This document shows positions 1 through 7,505 of a DNA stretch of 14,085 nt, in pieces; within the stretch, counting starts at the first letter, position 1, and every line of letters starts with the position of its first letter. Under the pieces are notes generated by a model. That model made no database searches. It was not told the origin of the DNA and was given only the letters and a program-made list of their open reading frames with translations. Source of the stretch: Thiotrichaceae bacterium UBA973 (GTDB taxonomy: Bacteria > Pseudomonadota > Gammaproteobacteria > Eutrophobiales > Eutrophobiaceae); assembly GCA_002292815.1 (NCBI GenBank), contig DBBX01000029.1, positions 1 to 14,085 on the forward strand, read 5' to 3'. A program made the translations under genes and the position numbers.

Positions 1-40
1 AAAACTCACTATTCGCATGCATAGTTGATTGGTTATCGTA

Positions 41-793
41 TTAACCGAATAAAATATCGGTACGGATAATGTATTTAGTGCCCGAAGTGATTGATTCACC
101 AGAGTGCAAGCAGTGAAGGGGGTGCATGCCGTGAGGGAAACAAAGCACAGCTCCCTTTGGTGTCTTCACACTAATGATATTAACGTCGTCTGTTGCCTTT
201 GCTGGTTTTTTCGGGTCTGACTTACTCACAAAAAACTGGGTACTGCCTCCCTCATAGCCATCGTTAAGAAAAATCAAACAGGTATATTGGCTGAAGAGTC
301 CGGGATATGCATCTGCGATAAGCTCACCACCAATGACGCGACTGCCTGGCCAACCACCGTCAGTGTGAGGTTTAAAGTAATCGCCGGTTTTATAGCGATA
401 AAAACGAAAACGAGCATTAATACCCTTGGCGGATTGCTCACCAAATGATTCAGTAATCCAATCTTTTGAACGTGCCCAGATAACATCATCAATAAATTCG
501 CTAACAACCCAGTTGAGATTATCATTATGACGAATGTCCCGTGATAGAGAAACAGGGGAGTCCTCATGAAAACCGAGGTTTTCAGCTATCTTCACTATGC
601 TATCTGATTCCTTTTCTGATAAAAGGTTGAGTATTTGAAAGGCTCCCGGCACCGCTGAGATATCTACACGATGGGTGTCTTCTGGCGCATTTTCTTCAAA
701 TGGATTTACTTGTCCAAACTGGTCTGCCCAAGTTGGAAGAGGTTCTGGTCCAAAACCCTGTTCATGAGCAACGATATAAAGATTTTCGTTCAT
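41..793 (-). CDS. 2-oxoglutarate/Fe(II)-dependent oxygenase, prolyl 4-hydroxylase-like
   Basis: A 250-residue cytoplasmic protein of the 2-oxoglutarate and Fe(II)-dependent dioxygenase superfamily, closest by eye to the prolyl 4-hydroxylase alpha-subunit-like (P4Hc) group. The family couples oxidative decarboxylation of 2-oxoglutarate to hydroxylation of a substrate. The double-stranded beta-helix core spans about residues 125-248. The iron triad reads H143-x-D145 (in KPHTDGG) and H230 (in LHSGE). K240, ten residues after the distal histidine, sits where P4Hc enzymes bind the 2-oxoglutarate carboxylate, and the protein ends in the typical R-T-D-I-L-F. The first 40 residues are a less conserved extension. 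There is no signal peptide. The substrate cannot be read from the sequence and no neighbour suggests one. The start is the first ATG of the frame; AGGA lies directly against it, an unusually close Shine-Dalgarno spacing. Family is well supported; substrate unknown. Confidence 0.88.
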   Translation of the reverse strand: MNENLYIVAHEQGFGPEPLPTWADQFGQVNPFEENAPEDTHRVDISAVPGAFQILNLLSEKESDSIVKIAENLGFHEDSPVSLSRDIRHNDNLNWVVSEFIDDVIWARSKDWITESFGEQSAKGINARFRFYRYKTGDYFKPHTDGGWPGSRVIGGELIADAYPGLFSQYTCLIFLNDGYEGGSTQFFVSKSDPKKPAKATDDVNIISVKTPKGAVLCFPHGMHPLHCLHSGESITSGTKYIIRTDILFG

Positions 794-1138
794 TCCTGTC
801 TCGTAAATAAATGTTATGAATTATACCATCTTCTAACTCAAGCCCACTCCTCAATAGACTCAATAATTACTGCTAAAGAGAGGGCAACCTGCATATCGGA
901 CGCTGAGTGGTTCTTTTGTGCGTGACCGCCCCATCTAATACGCAACATTCGACTTCTGAAGATGAGAAATATTTTTTAAATGGATAATTTATTTTACCGA
1001 GTAGTCACGTTTAAGGTTCTATACTGTATCGCTATCAGAAAAAATTCTGGACAAATTAAACCAATCCGCAATAACCTACTCTAAACACATATAAGTTTCT
1101 GTAAACTTACAGTCTCAAGGATTAGGATAAATTTCTTA
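794..1138. other. Gene-poor gap between divergent genes
   Basis: This 345-base gap separates the divergent oxygenase and exported-protein genes, so it should hold both promoters. A TATACT hexamer at 1020-1025 could be a rightward -10, but no good -35 stands 16-18 bases before it. A 7-base-arm inverted repeat lies at 1092-1109 and is listed separately. No open frame with a ribosome binding site, no RNA gene and no mobile element was recognised. The reading frame that enters the gap from inside the oxygenase gene is antisense to it and shows no protein-like features. Confidence 0.5.
1092..1109. repeat. Perfect inverted repeat upstream of exported-protein gene
   Basis: TAAGTTT and AAACTTA form perfect 7-base arms around the spacer CTGT. 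The repeat ends 29 bases before the ATG at 1139 and before the AGGA at 1124-1127. It could be an operator or a small hairpin in the mRNA leader. It matches no operator I recognise, and arms this short and AT-rich could arise by chance. Confidence 0.4.
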
Positions 1139-1576
1139 ATGATAAATAAAAGTACGTTAATCGTGTTATTTGCCGCTCTTTTTTTAGCATGTAATATTTA
1201 TGCAGCTGAAATTGAAGTTCTCGAAGACGTTGAAGTATATGGAATCTATGAAGCATATGAATGCAATATAGATAAGGTTTATATAACCGGATCTGGAAGA
1301 TCTACTGACAGACGTGGTGGCAAGCTGCGTGTAACTATAACTAATGAAGATGTCGAAGTTAAAAGTGACATCGGAAACGTTGATTCAGGTAGTTTAAGAT
1401 TAATTGTAAAAACAGAAGTCGAAATTATCGCCATAAGTGAATCGATGCAATTCACTTATGGTGTAAAATCTCATAAGTTTTCTTTTGCAACGGGAAATGG
1501 ACAATCGAAGTTTAGAGGTGGCGTTGGACATATTGGTGAACAGGTGATGACCTCTGGAACATGCGTAGATAACTAG
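1139..1576 (+). CDS. Hypothetical exported protein
   Basis: I do not recognise this 145-residue protein. Residues 1-22 form a signal peptide: a lysine near the N-terminus, a hydrophobic core, and a cleavage site after I-Y-A. C18 lies within that core, but the preceding F-L-A is not a canonical lipobox, so a soluble periplasmic or secreted product is more likely than a lipoprotein. The mature part is about 120 residues, predominantly beta-like with alternating hydrophobic and charged positions, and keeps two cysteines (C42 and C143) that could form a disulfide. ATG is preceded by AGGA at an 11-base spacing, somewhat long. It converges with the next gene, leaving only 8 bases between the stop codons. 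Nothing nearby suggests a function. Confidence 0.72.
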   Translation: MINKSTLIVLFAALFLACNIYAAEIEVLEDVEVYGIYEAYECNIDKVYITGSGRSTDRRGGKLRVTITNEDVEVKSDIGNVDSGSLRLIVKTEVEIIAISESMQFTYGVKSHKFSFATGNGQSKFRGGVGHIGEQVMTSGTCVDN

Positions 1577-1584
1577 AAATAATT

Positions 1585-2049
1585 TTATTGTGCGATTGCC
1601 AGCGTGCCAATGAGAACACCAATAATAACACCAAGAGGAATATCTATTTTTCTTCTAGGTTCTACTGCCGCTTCAGGAACCGGCTGTGACTCAGCATCTC
1701 CACTACTCTTTGTATCTCCGCCTTCTGCACCGTGATAAACATAGCTATCATTTTCCTCATAAGAATAATCAATGCCATGAACGTTCAATGCCTTTAAACC
1801 CTTATTATTCAATTTAAGATCAAATACTGCCGGTTTAGCATTCAATTGATTCATTGTCATAGTCTCTCGGGGCTGGACAAATGATCTGTCAAATCTGAAG
1901 CCAAAGTCATGATCTACCTTTTTAGACTGCCCCACATCAAAAGCAAGATTAAAATAAAGCATACCTTGATGGTCTAATACGGGTTCATATGCCTGGGCAT
2001 TCATTGACACCAAAAAAAGTGCTAGAAAAAAACCGTATACCTTTGACAT
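1585..2049 (-). CDS. Hypothetical exported protein with C-terminal membrane segment
   Basis: This 154-residue protein was not recognised. It has a signal peptide (residues 1-20, cleavage after A-Q-A), a mature domain of about 80 residues with several aromatic and aspartate-rich beta-like segments, a low-complexity linker rich in Gly, Glu, Ser and Pro (about 106-131), a basic R-R-K patch, and a terminal hydrophobic helix (about 136-153). Export plus a C-terminal anchor suggests a periplasm-facing protein held in the inner membrane. The basic residues lie just before the helix and the helix reaches almost to the last residue, so the orientation is uncertain. The ATG follows a purine-rich GGGGAG about 7 bases upstream, a good ribosome binding site. 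It lies 99 bases downstream of the lipoprotein gene on the same strand, so cotranscription is possible but not shown. Confidence 0.72.
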   Translation of the reverse strand: MSKVYGFFLALFLVSMNAQAYEPVLDHQGMLYFNLAFDVGQSKKVDHDFGFRFDRSFVQPRETMTMNQLNAKPAVFDLKLNNKGLKALNVHGIDYSYEENDSYVYHGAEGGDTKSSGDAESQPVPEAAVEPRRKIDIPLGVIIGVLIGTLAIAQ

Positions 2050-2148
2050 GACCCACTCCCCTTTAATTCATATTTGGACTTGAATTGTTGAATCTAGGTT
2101 AAAGAAAATAGTCAGGCGTGTAAATAGCTTAGCTCACTATTGTTATAA

Positions 2149-2793
2149 TCAGGTTTGATGGGTTTTGGCTTCTTCTTCCTTGGGAGGAATAGCTTTATCT
2201 AGTGATCTTTTAAGGCTTTCTAATAACTCATCTAACATATTTTTAAACTCAGGTATTTTGTCTCGTAATGCTTCTTCTGCTTGTTCTAGTTGTGACTCTA
2301 TTTCCGGCATTGCCTTTTCCTTGAAATCTTCCACTGATTCTTCAATCTCTTTAGCCAAGTCCTCTGTTAGCTCCTGAACATCATCCAATAACTCGCTCAT
2401 CTCTCGGTTTGTCTTTAGCAAAAGAACTGATTGTTTGTAACTCACTCTCCAAACATCACCTTCTCTTTCCAAATAAGTCTTCAATGGTATGTTGATAGTT
2501 TTTCCATCAGCTGTAATTGTCACACGCGTTTCTATTTCTGCAATATCAGCATCTATGATAATCCGGCCATAGCTGATGGCTGTGACCTCTGGCAACTGCT
2601 TTATATCATCTGCCGAAAAACCTGAGTCAGAACTACTATATATCGTTATTAATGAGATATTCTTCTTCTTTATACCCGACCAAAACTTCTCGCTGACCTG
2701 TAGTGGTGTCATTGAAGATTGGCATGACAATAGCCCACCACATATAAATAAGAGCATAATAATATAAATGTAATTTTTTCTTATAGCCTTCAT
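2149..2793 (-). CDS. Predicted lipoprotein with long coiled-coil tail
   Basis: A 214-residue predicted lipoprotein of unknown function. From this start, a basic N-terminus and hydrophobic stretch lead to the lipobox L-L-S-C with C24 as the lipidated residue. The next residues (Q-S-S) lack an aspartate at +2, which would favour outer-membrane sorting under the enterobacterial Lol rule. Residues about 28-118 resemble small NTF2-like/DUF4878-type lipoprotein domains in layout, but this is only a resemblance. From about 125 to 205 the chain is rich in Glu, Lys and Leu with heptad-like spacing and should form a long amphipathic helix or coiled coil. A GTG two codons upstream (2799) extends the frame, but it overlaps the AAGG that serves the ATG at 2793 at a 5-base spacing, so the ATG was chosen. 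Confidence 0.75.
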   Translation of the reverse strand: MKAIRKNYIYIIMLLFICGGLLSCQSSMTPLQVSEKFWSGIKKKNISLITIYSSSDSGFSADDIKQLPEVTAISYGRIIIDADIAEIETRVTITADGKTINIPLKTYLEREGDVWRVSYKQSVLLLKTNREMSELLDDVQELTEDLAKEIEESVEDFKEKAMPEIESQLEQAEEALRDKIPEFKNMLDELLESLKRSLDKAIPPKEEEAKTHQT

Positions 2794-3215
2794 ATTCACC
2801 TTAAATAGACTGGTTTATGGAAAGAATAAACTTAACGTCGCGGATATTTTTATTTAACAACCCGCATTTTAGTGCTATACATTGATTATCTCTATCACAG
2901 GATACGTTAGAAGCTGCATGAAGATTGAGACAATGAATTCCCCTATTAATTGCACCAATATTATCCAGCAATGGGCAATAGTCGTCGTTCTAACACATTC
3001 CTTTCAATTCACAGACACGCCCAGAAATAGTAACCATATGATTTATAGATGATTATTCAAATATATAGTCTGGCATAGCTATTGCTCATCTATAATTGTT
3101 ACGAGTATTTAGCAAAGATAAGCTTAGTAATTATTATGGGTTATCAAGGCAATAATGCTTATGACAAATCTCAACACGATGCCGCTAATAGCTTCTTGTT
3201 TAACTAAGGGATAAT
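2794..3215. other. Gene-poor gap between divergent genes
   Basis: A gap of about 420 bases between the leftward lipoprotein gene and the rightward hydrolase gene. It should contain both promoters. A consensus TATAAT at 3091-3096 is the best rightward -10 candidate; upstream TGGCAT at 3071-3076 is only 14 bases away, so the -35 is unclear. A 23-codon open frame (3136-3207) ends where the hydrolase ribosome binding site begins; it is discussed as a finding. A 44-codon frame at 2918-3052 has no ribosome binding site and was not called. No RNA gene or repeat was recognised. Confidence 0.45.
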
Positions 3216-4385
3216 ATGATTATGATAAAATGTAAAGTTAAAACACTGAATGCCCAGCAATTCAGTCTTCATATTTTACTGATCATAATCATCGCCATTG
3301 CGCTAACAAACAGTGCTCAAGCAAAAGAAAAATACTATCCAGGCGAGCTGATTGACATTGGCACGCATCGTTTACACATCAATTGCATAGGTACAGGCAG
3401 CCCTACTGTCATAATTGATTCTGGTATCGGTGGCTTCTCACTCGAATGGATTAAAATTCAAAATAGATTAGCTGATACGTTAAAAGTCTGTAGTTATGAC
3501 CGAGCCGGCTATGGCTGGAGTGACCCAGGGCCTAGACCAAGAACTACCGCGCGGATTTCAAATGAACTTCGTCTTTTATTAACCGCAGCAAAAATAACTG
3601 GTCCATATGTCTTCGTCGGCCATTCTTTTGGCGGTTATAATATTCGCTATTTTGCTAGTAAATATCCTGGGCTGACTGCCGGATTGATTCTGGTTGATTC
3701 TTCGCATCCTGAACAATTTAATACTGAAGAATTTAAGCGCGTTGAAAAGAATCAAGATGAGAAGACCTATCTAAATAGTTATAAAGTTCGTGTCATCCAC
3801 CCAATTATCTCCGATAGTTATCCGGCAGAAAATAAACGCATTGCTTTTCGCTTAATGTCGTCAATAAAATCCCGCAGCACACTATTAAATGAAATGGATA
3901 ATATGGAAACCAGTGCAGGTCAAGTTGCCAAACAAACAGATCACCCGCCTTATATATTTCCAGTCACCATCCTCACCCGTGGAAAAAGAGTCTGGGCTGA
4001 TGATGAGCTTGGAGAACGACGTGAACAACAATGGTTGAGACTACAAAATGACCTGAAGAATATCAGTATGCAAAGCAAGCATTATCTCGCTGAAGAAAGC
4101 GGGCACATTATCCATCTGGACCAACCTGAATTTGTTTCCAGCAATATTATGTTAACTGTATTAAAAATCAGGGATCAACTTTTCGAAGATAATTTACGTA
4201 AGAAATTTGATATTCGTCTAACAAATTCAATAGCAACCCCTTCGATTCAGGAAAGCCGTTTTCCACATACTCATAATGCCACTATTTTTAGTAATAGATC
4301 TCTACGCCAAAACCCGATCAATTTAGTAATGTTTCAAACAAAATTTGAATACCCTGATTTTAATTCTGCTTCCTATTTGCGCTAG
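3216..4385 (+). CDS. Exported alpha/beta-hydrolase
   Basis: A 389-residue serine hydrolase of the alpha/beta-hydrolase fold. Residues 1-36 look like a signal peptide (long Ile/Leu core, cleavage after A-Q-A), so the enzyme probably acts in the periplasm or outside. The fold begins at about 43. D68-S-G-I-G-G lies in the oxyanion region, and the nucleophile elbow is G-H-S137-F-G-G. H297 in E-S-G-H-I-I-H is the likely catalytic histidine; the acid is uncertain. Such proteins are often annotated as proline iminopeptidase-like or simply hydrolases, and the substrate is not predictable here. The fold should end near residue 325, so the last 60 residues are an extra Asn/Ser-rich tail with no motif. 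The ATG is preceded by AAGGG at 3206-3210 with a 5-base spacing. A second in-frame ATG two codons later is possible. Confidence 0.85.
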   Translation: MIMIKCKVKTLNAQQFSLHILLIIIIAIALTNSAQAKEKYYPGELIDIGTHRLHINCIGTGSPTVIIDSGIGGFSLEWIKIQNRLADTLKVCSYDRAGYGWSDPGPRPRTTARISNELRLLLTAAKITGPYVFVGHSFGGYNIRYFASKYPGLTAGLILVDSSHPEQFNTEEFKRVEKNQDEKTYLNSYKVRVIHPIISDSYPAENKRIAFRLMSSIKSRSTLLNEMDNMETSAGQVAKQTDHPPYIFPVTILTRGKRVWADDELGERREQQWLRLQNDLKNISMQSKHYLAEESGHIIHLDQPEFVSSNIMLTVLKIRDQLFEDNLRKKFDIRLTNSIATPSIQESRFPHTHNATIFSNRSLRQNPINLVMFQTKFEYPDFNSASYLR

Positions 4386-4420
4386 ACCCTGTATCCAAGC
4401 CTTAATAGATAGGCTAAAAC

Positions 4421-4450
4421 TGTTTATTCTTTACGATTAGACGCTATAAT
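4421..4450 (+). promoter_or_regulatory. Candidate promoter for hinT-aroG
   Basis: A consensus -10 TATAAT stands at 4445-4450, 44 bases before the HIT-protein ATG. The best -35 is a poor TGTTTA at 4421-4426 with an 18-base spacer. The position fits transcription of the following two genes. The strong -10 is directly visible; the -35 match is weak. Confidence 0.45.
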
Positions 4451-4494
4451 CGCTGCTCGCAAATTATCCAATATTTCAAGGATTACGTTTAGGT

Positions 4495-4836
4495 ATGGCT
4501 GACACATTATTTAGTAAAATTATAAACCGTGAAATACCGGCAGATATTGTTTATGAAGATGACCTATGTCTTGCATTCCGGGACATCGCCCCAGAAGCGC
4601 CAGTGCATATTCTACTTATTCCCAAACAGCCTATCGTCAAGGTATCTGATGCGACCGAAGCGGATCAGTCTTTACTAGGTCACCTGTTATTGAGAGCTAG
4701 TGATATAGCAAAAGAACAAGGTTATGGCGATGCATTTCGGCTAGTCGTTAATAATGGGGCCGAAGCAGGACAAACCGTATTTCACCTACATATACATATT
4801 CTTGCTGGACGTGAATTTAGCTGGCCAGCAGGCTAA
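4495..4836 (+). CDS. hinT: HIT-family protein, HinT-like purine nucleoside phosphoramidase
   Basis: A 113-residue cytoplasmic histidine-triad protein. HinT-branch members hydrolyse adenosine or guanosine phosphoramidates and related acyl-adenylates such as lysyl-AMP. The sequence is full length for the branch: N-terminal F-S-K-I-I-N-R-E-I-P-A, the V-H-I-L-L-I-P-K strand at about 37-44, the N-N-G-A-E-A-G-Q-T-V stretch at 86-95, and the triad H97-x-H99-x-H101 in F-H-L-H-I-H-I-L. The middle histidine, H99, is the expected nucleophile, and the C-terminal W-P-A-G closing segment is typical. AAGGA lies 11 bases before the ATG, with a weaker AGG closer in. It is followed after about 45 bases by DAHP synthase on the same strand, with no terminator seen between, so the two are probably cotranscribed; no functional link is implied. 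Confidence 0.93.
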   Translation: MADTLFSKIINREIPADIVYEDDLCLAFRDIAPEAPVHILLIPKQPIVKVSDATEADQSLLGHLLLRASDIAKEQGYGDAFRLVVNNGAEAGQTVFHLHIHILAGREFSWPAG

Positions 4837-4880
4837 GCAAAGAATCACATCAAATAATAATAACTATGAATAAGAACACT

Positions 4881-5936
4881 ATGAAAATTAAAACTGATGA
4901 TTTAAAAATCGAGTCAATCAAAGCGGTTACCTCACCTGCGGTTATCTGTGAGGAGATCTTAATCACCGAGGCGGCTGCAAAGACAACAGCAGAGACTCGT
5001 AATGCAATCCATGACATTTTGCATGGCAATGATAAGCGCCTAATAGTAATTGCTGGTCCTTGCTCAATACATGATATTGATGCGGCGAAGGAATACGCAG
5101 GCAAATTAAAACCACTGATTGATAAATACTCTGATGATTTATTAATTATTATGCGTGTGTATTTTGAAAAACCACGCACAACGGTTGGCTGGAAAGGTCT
5201 TATCAATGATCCTGATCTTGATGATAGTTTTAATATTAATAAAGGGCTACGCGTAGCTAGACAACTATTACTAGACTTGAATGATATTGGTGTACCTGCA
5301 GGCACAGAGTTCCTTGATTTGATCACCCCACAATATGTCACTGACTTAATCAGTTGGGGCGCTATTGGTGCCAGAACAACAGAAAGCCAATGTCACCGAG
5401 AACTTTCTTCAGGGCTCTCTTGCCCAGTAGGCTTTAAAAACGGAACCAATGGCACAACCAAGATAGCAGTAGATGCGATTGGTTCGGCAACTCGACCACA
5501 TAACTTCCTATCGCTTAGAAAAGAAGGTAATGCAGCTATATTCTCAACAACAGGAAACCCTGACTGCCATATTATTTTACGCGGTGGCAAAGAACCCAAC
5601 TATGATGCGCAAAGCATTAACAAAGTATCAAAAGAACTTGAGGCAGCAAATCTTCCAGCGAACATTATGATTGACTTGAGCCATGCCAATAGTCGAAAAC
5701 AACATGATGCTCAAATACAGGTTGGAGAAGATGTCGCAAAGCAGATCGCTAATGGTGATAAACGCATTATTGGTACTATGATTGAAAGTCATCTGGTCGC
5801 TGGTAGACAAGATGTTACTCCAAACAAAGAACTTGTTTATGGGCAAAGCATAACTGATGCCTGTCTCGGTTGGGAAAACAGTGTTGAATTAATCGAGACA
5901 TTAGCCGCTGCCAGTAATGCACGTCGAAATAGTTAG
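4881..5936 (+). CDS. aroG: 3-deoxy-7-phosphoheptulonate synthase (DAHP synthase), AroG type
   Basis: A class I DAHP synthase that condenses phosphoenolpyruvate and erythrose 4-phosphate, the first step of the shikimate pathway, in the cytoplasm. With this start the protein has 351 residues and the metal ligands fall at C61 (A-G-P-C-S-I-H-D), H268 (D-L-S-H-A-N-S), E302 (M-I-E-S-H-L) and D326 (S-I-T-D-A-C), the same numbers as in E. coli AroG. Other signature blocks are present: the K-P-R-T-T-V-G-W-K-G loop, G-A-R-T-T-E-S-Q, F-K-N-G-T and I-L-R-G-G. Residues around the AroG effector pocket (D146, P150, Q151, S180) are kept, so feedback control is likely, but the effector amino acid cannot be assigned by eye. 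An upstream in-frame ATG at 4866 adds five residues. Neither start has a convincing Shine-Dalgarno sequence, and the exact numbering match favours 4881. The symbol aroF or aroH remains possible. Confidence 0.93.
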   Translation: MKIKTDDLKIESIKAVTSPAVICEEILITEAAAKTTAETRNAIHDILHGNDKRLIVIAGPCSIHDIDAAKEYAGKLKPLIDKYSDDLLIIMRVYFEKPRTTVGWKGLINDPDLDDSFNINKGLRVARQLLLDLNDIGVPAGTEFLDLITPQYVTDLISWGAIGARTTESQCHRELSSGLSCPVGFKNGTNGTTKIAVDAIGSATRPHNFLSLRKEGNAAIFSTTGNPDCHIILRGGKEPNYDAQSINKVSKELEAANLPANIMIDLSHANSRKQHDAQIQVGEDVAKQIANGDKRIIGTMIESHLVAGRQDVTPNKELVYGQSITDACLGWENSVELIETLAAASNARRNS

Positions 5937-5957
5937 TACACTGTTTTTAAACTATTT
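5927..5957. terminator. Possible bidirectional terminator between aroG and znuB
   Basis: AAATAGTT (5927-5934) and AACTATTT (5950-5957) are perfect 8-base arms around a 15-base loop. The hairpin overlaps both convergent stop codons, which is where a shared terminator would be expected. The stem is AT-rich and there is no proper T tract beyond either arm, so termination strength is doubtful. Confidence 0.3.
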
Positions 5958-6773
5958 ACTGCTTAGGATTTGTTTGAAAATTACTGAAGAGAAATAAGCA
6001 CAACAAGCGGTTAACACAATAACTGAACCAGTAGGTAAATCAGGGCCAAATGATATAGCTACGCCTGCAACGCTTATGACGGCGCATACCACGGCAGATA
6101 ATAAAAACATCTTATACAATGAAGTTACGTACTGATTTGCTATAGCGGCGGGCAATGTTAACAACGCTATTACCATTATCAAACCAACAAGCTGGATCAA
6201 TATAACGATTGTTATAGAAATTAAGCACAATAGTAATATGTAGAAGAACTCTGTATTTATCCCACGCAAACGGGCAAATTCTTCATCAAACACACTCACC
6301 AGAAAGTGCTTGTAATAAACGAAGACAACGGTCAGCACGACCATGTCGAGCAAGAACATTAATAATAAATCACTACGTGTGATTAATAATATATTACCAA
6401 ACAAATAACTCATTAAGTCTACGTTATACCCAGGCGTTCTTGATAGAAACAAAATGCCAATTGCCATCCCCGCAGACCAGAATGCGGCTATCAATACATC
6501 TTCGTGTTCTTTCCAACGTAGATTGATCCAGCCAATCATAATGCTCGAAACCAATGCCGCAATGATCGCACCCATGATTGGCGATGCATTATAATAATAA
6601 GCCATGCCCATCCCAGCCAAGACAGAATGTGCGATGCCTCCTGTTAAGAAACTTATTTTTTTTACAACAACATAACTACCAATCACACCACAACCAATAC
6701 TGGCTAACAGGCATGCAAATATAGCATTTTGTAAAAACGTATATTCTGTTAGTGCTGTTATAAATTCATTCAT
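5952..6773 (-). CDS. znuB: Zinc ABC transporter permease
   Basis: The 273-residue inner-membrane permease of a high-affinity zinc importer, in the ABC-3 family of metal permeases, expected to act as a homodimer with ZnuC. It is almost wholly hydrophobic, with about eight membrane segments. The early A-S-I-G-C-G-V-I-G-S-Y-V-V-V-K-K and S-F-L-T-G-G-I-A-H-S-V-L-A-G blocks (about residues 22-55) are typical of ZnuB/MntB-type permeases, and the length is normal. It is the last gene of the zur-znuA-znuC-znuB cluster. Its ATG lies three bases after the znuC stop and no Shine-Dalgarno sequence is visible, because the preceding codons are the znuC histidine tail. Translation may therefore depend on ribosomes finishing znuC. 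The metal could in principle be manganese, but the linked zur gene and Zur box favour zinc. Confidence 0.94.
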   Translation of the reverse strand: MNEFITALTEYTFLQNAIFACLLASIGCGVIGSYVVVKKISFLTGGIAHSVLAGMGMAYYYNASPIMGAIIAALVSSIMIGWINLRWKEHEDVLIAAFWSAGMAIGILFLSRTPGYNVDLMSYLFGNILLITRSDLLLMFLLDMVVLTVVFVYYKHFLVSVFDEEFARLRGINTEFFYILLLCLISITIVILIQLVGLIMVIALLTLPAAIANQYVTSLYKMFLLSAVVCAVISVAGVAISFGPDLPTGSVIVLTACCAYFSSVIFKQILSSK

Positions 6774-6776
6774 GAT

Positions 6777-7505
6777 TTAATGATGGTGATGGATCATCTT
6801 TACCGGCGCATCATACAACTCTTCAATCATCTTGCCGCTAATCGATTCTGTGTTATGGCAAACAAGTGTTCGATTCAAACAAGCGACTCGGTCAACATAG
6901 CCGGAGATGAATGCTATGTCATGTGACACAACAATAATGGTCATATGCTCACTATAATTTTTTAACAATGAAAAAATATCTTCTTCGATACGCATATCTA
7001 CATTGGCGGTCGGCTCATCTAATATTAAAATCTCTGGTTGACATACCAATGCTCGTGCGATTAATACACGTTGTAATTGGCCGCCGGATAATTCTCCCGC
7101 CTGTCGTTTTTCTATATCTTCGATCTCCAGTTTTTGCATGGCCTGTTTCGCTGATTCAATCTCTTTTTTACTGTAACGAAAATATTTTGATGAAGTGGCT
7201 ATATGGCCCATCATCACAACCTCACCAACAGTAACTGGGAAATCTCGAGAAAATGTACTGTGTTGTGGAACATAACCAATATGATTTCTTAGATCTTTGC
7301 CGTCGTGATTAAATTTTGAAATCGTACCTTTATCCGGTTCTAATAAACCGAGGATCAACTTCAATAGTGTGCTTTTACCACTAGCATTCGGCCCAATAAT
7401 ACCAATGAATTCGTCTTCATGGATCTTAAGAGAAATATTCTCCAACACAGGAACCGCACCGTAATTAAAACTGACATCATCGATATCTATAACAACATTA
7501 TTCAT
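6777..7505 (-). CDS. znuC: Zinc ABC transporter ATP-binding protein
   Basis: The 242-residue ATPase of the zinc importer, powering ZnuB at the cytoplasmic face. All nucleotide-binding motifs are present in order: Walker A G-P-N-A-S-G-K-S-T (38-46), Q-loop Q81, signature L-S-G-G-Q (139-143), Walker B I-L-I-L-D-E-P (159-165, catalytic E164) and switch histidine H195. The protein ends in four consecutive histidines (239-242), an unusual natural tail discussed as a finding. The gene overlaps the end of znuA by 8 bases and has its own AAAGGA ribosome binding site, 7 bases before the ATG and inside znuA. The znuB gene begins three bases after its stop. Expression should follow the upstream Zur-controlled promoter. 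Length and motifs are typical of ZnuC, and the assignment is secure from motif plus operon context. Confidence 0.95.
   Translation of the reverse strand: MNNVVIDIDDVSFNYGAVPVLENISLKIHEDEFIGIIGPNASGKSTLLKLILGLLEPDKGTISKFNHDGKDLRNHIGYVPQHSTFSRDFPVTVGEVVMMGHIATSSKYFRYSKKEIESAKQAMQKLEIEDIEKRQAGELSGGQLQRVLIARALVCQPEILILDEPTANVDMRIEEDIFSLLKNYSEHMTIIVVSHDIAFISGYVDRVACLNRTLVCHNTESISGKMIEELYDAPVKMIHHHH

Noticed and set aside
671..925. 84-codon rightward frame overlapping the oxygenase gene
   Set aside because: It is mostly antisense to a well-supported oxygenase gene, and its product shows no family or signal features.
2138..2150. TGTTATAATC resembling half of a Zur box upstream of a hypothetical exported gene
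   Set aside because: Only one half-site is present, the second half does not pair with it, and AT-rich sequence gives such matches by chance.
2918..3052. 44-codon rightward frame in the gap before the hydrolase
   Set aside because: No ribosome binding site, no recognisable protein features, and frames of this length are expected by chance in this gap.
4398..4415. AGCCT/AGGCT hairpin after the hydrolase as a terminator
   Set aside because: Only five pairs with an eight-base loop, and the following bases are not a T run.
5393..5599. 68-codon leftward frame inside the DAHP synthase gene
   Set aside because: It is the antisense shadow of a strongly conserved enzyme gene, with no independent signal.
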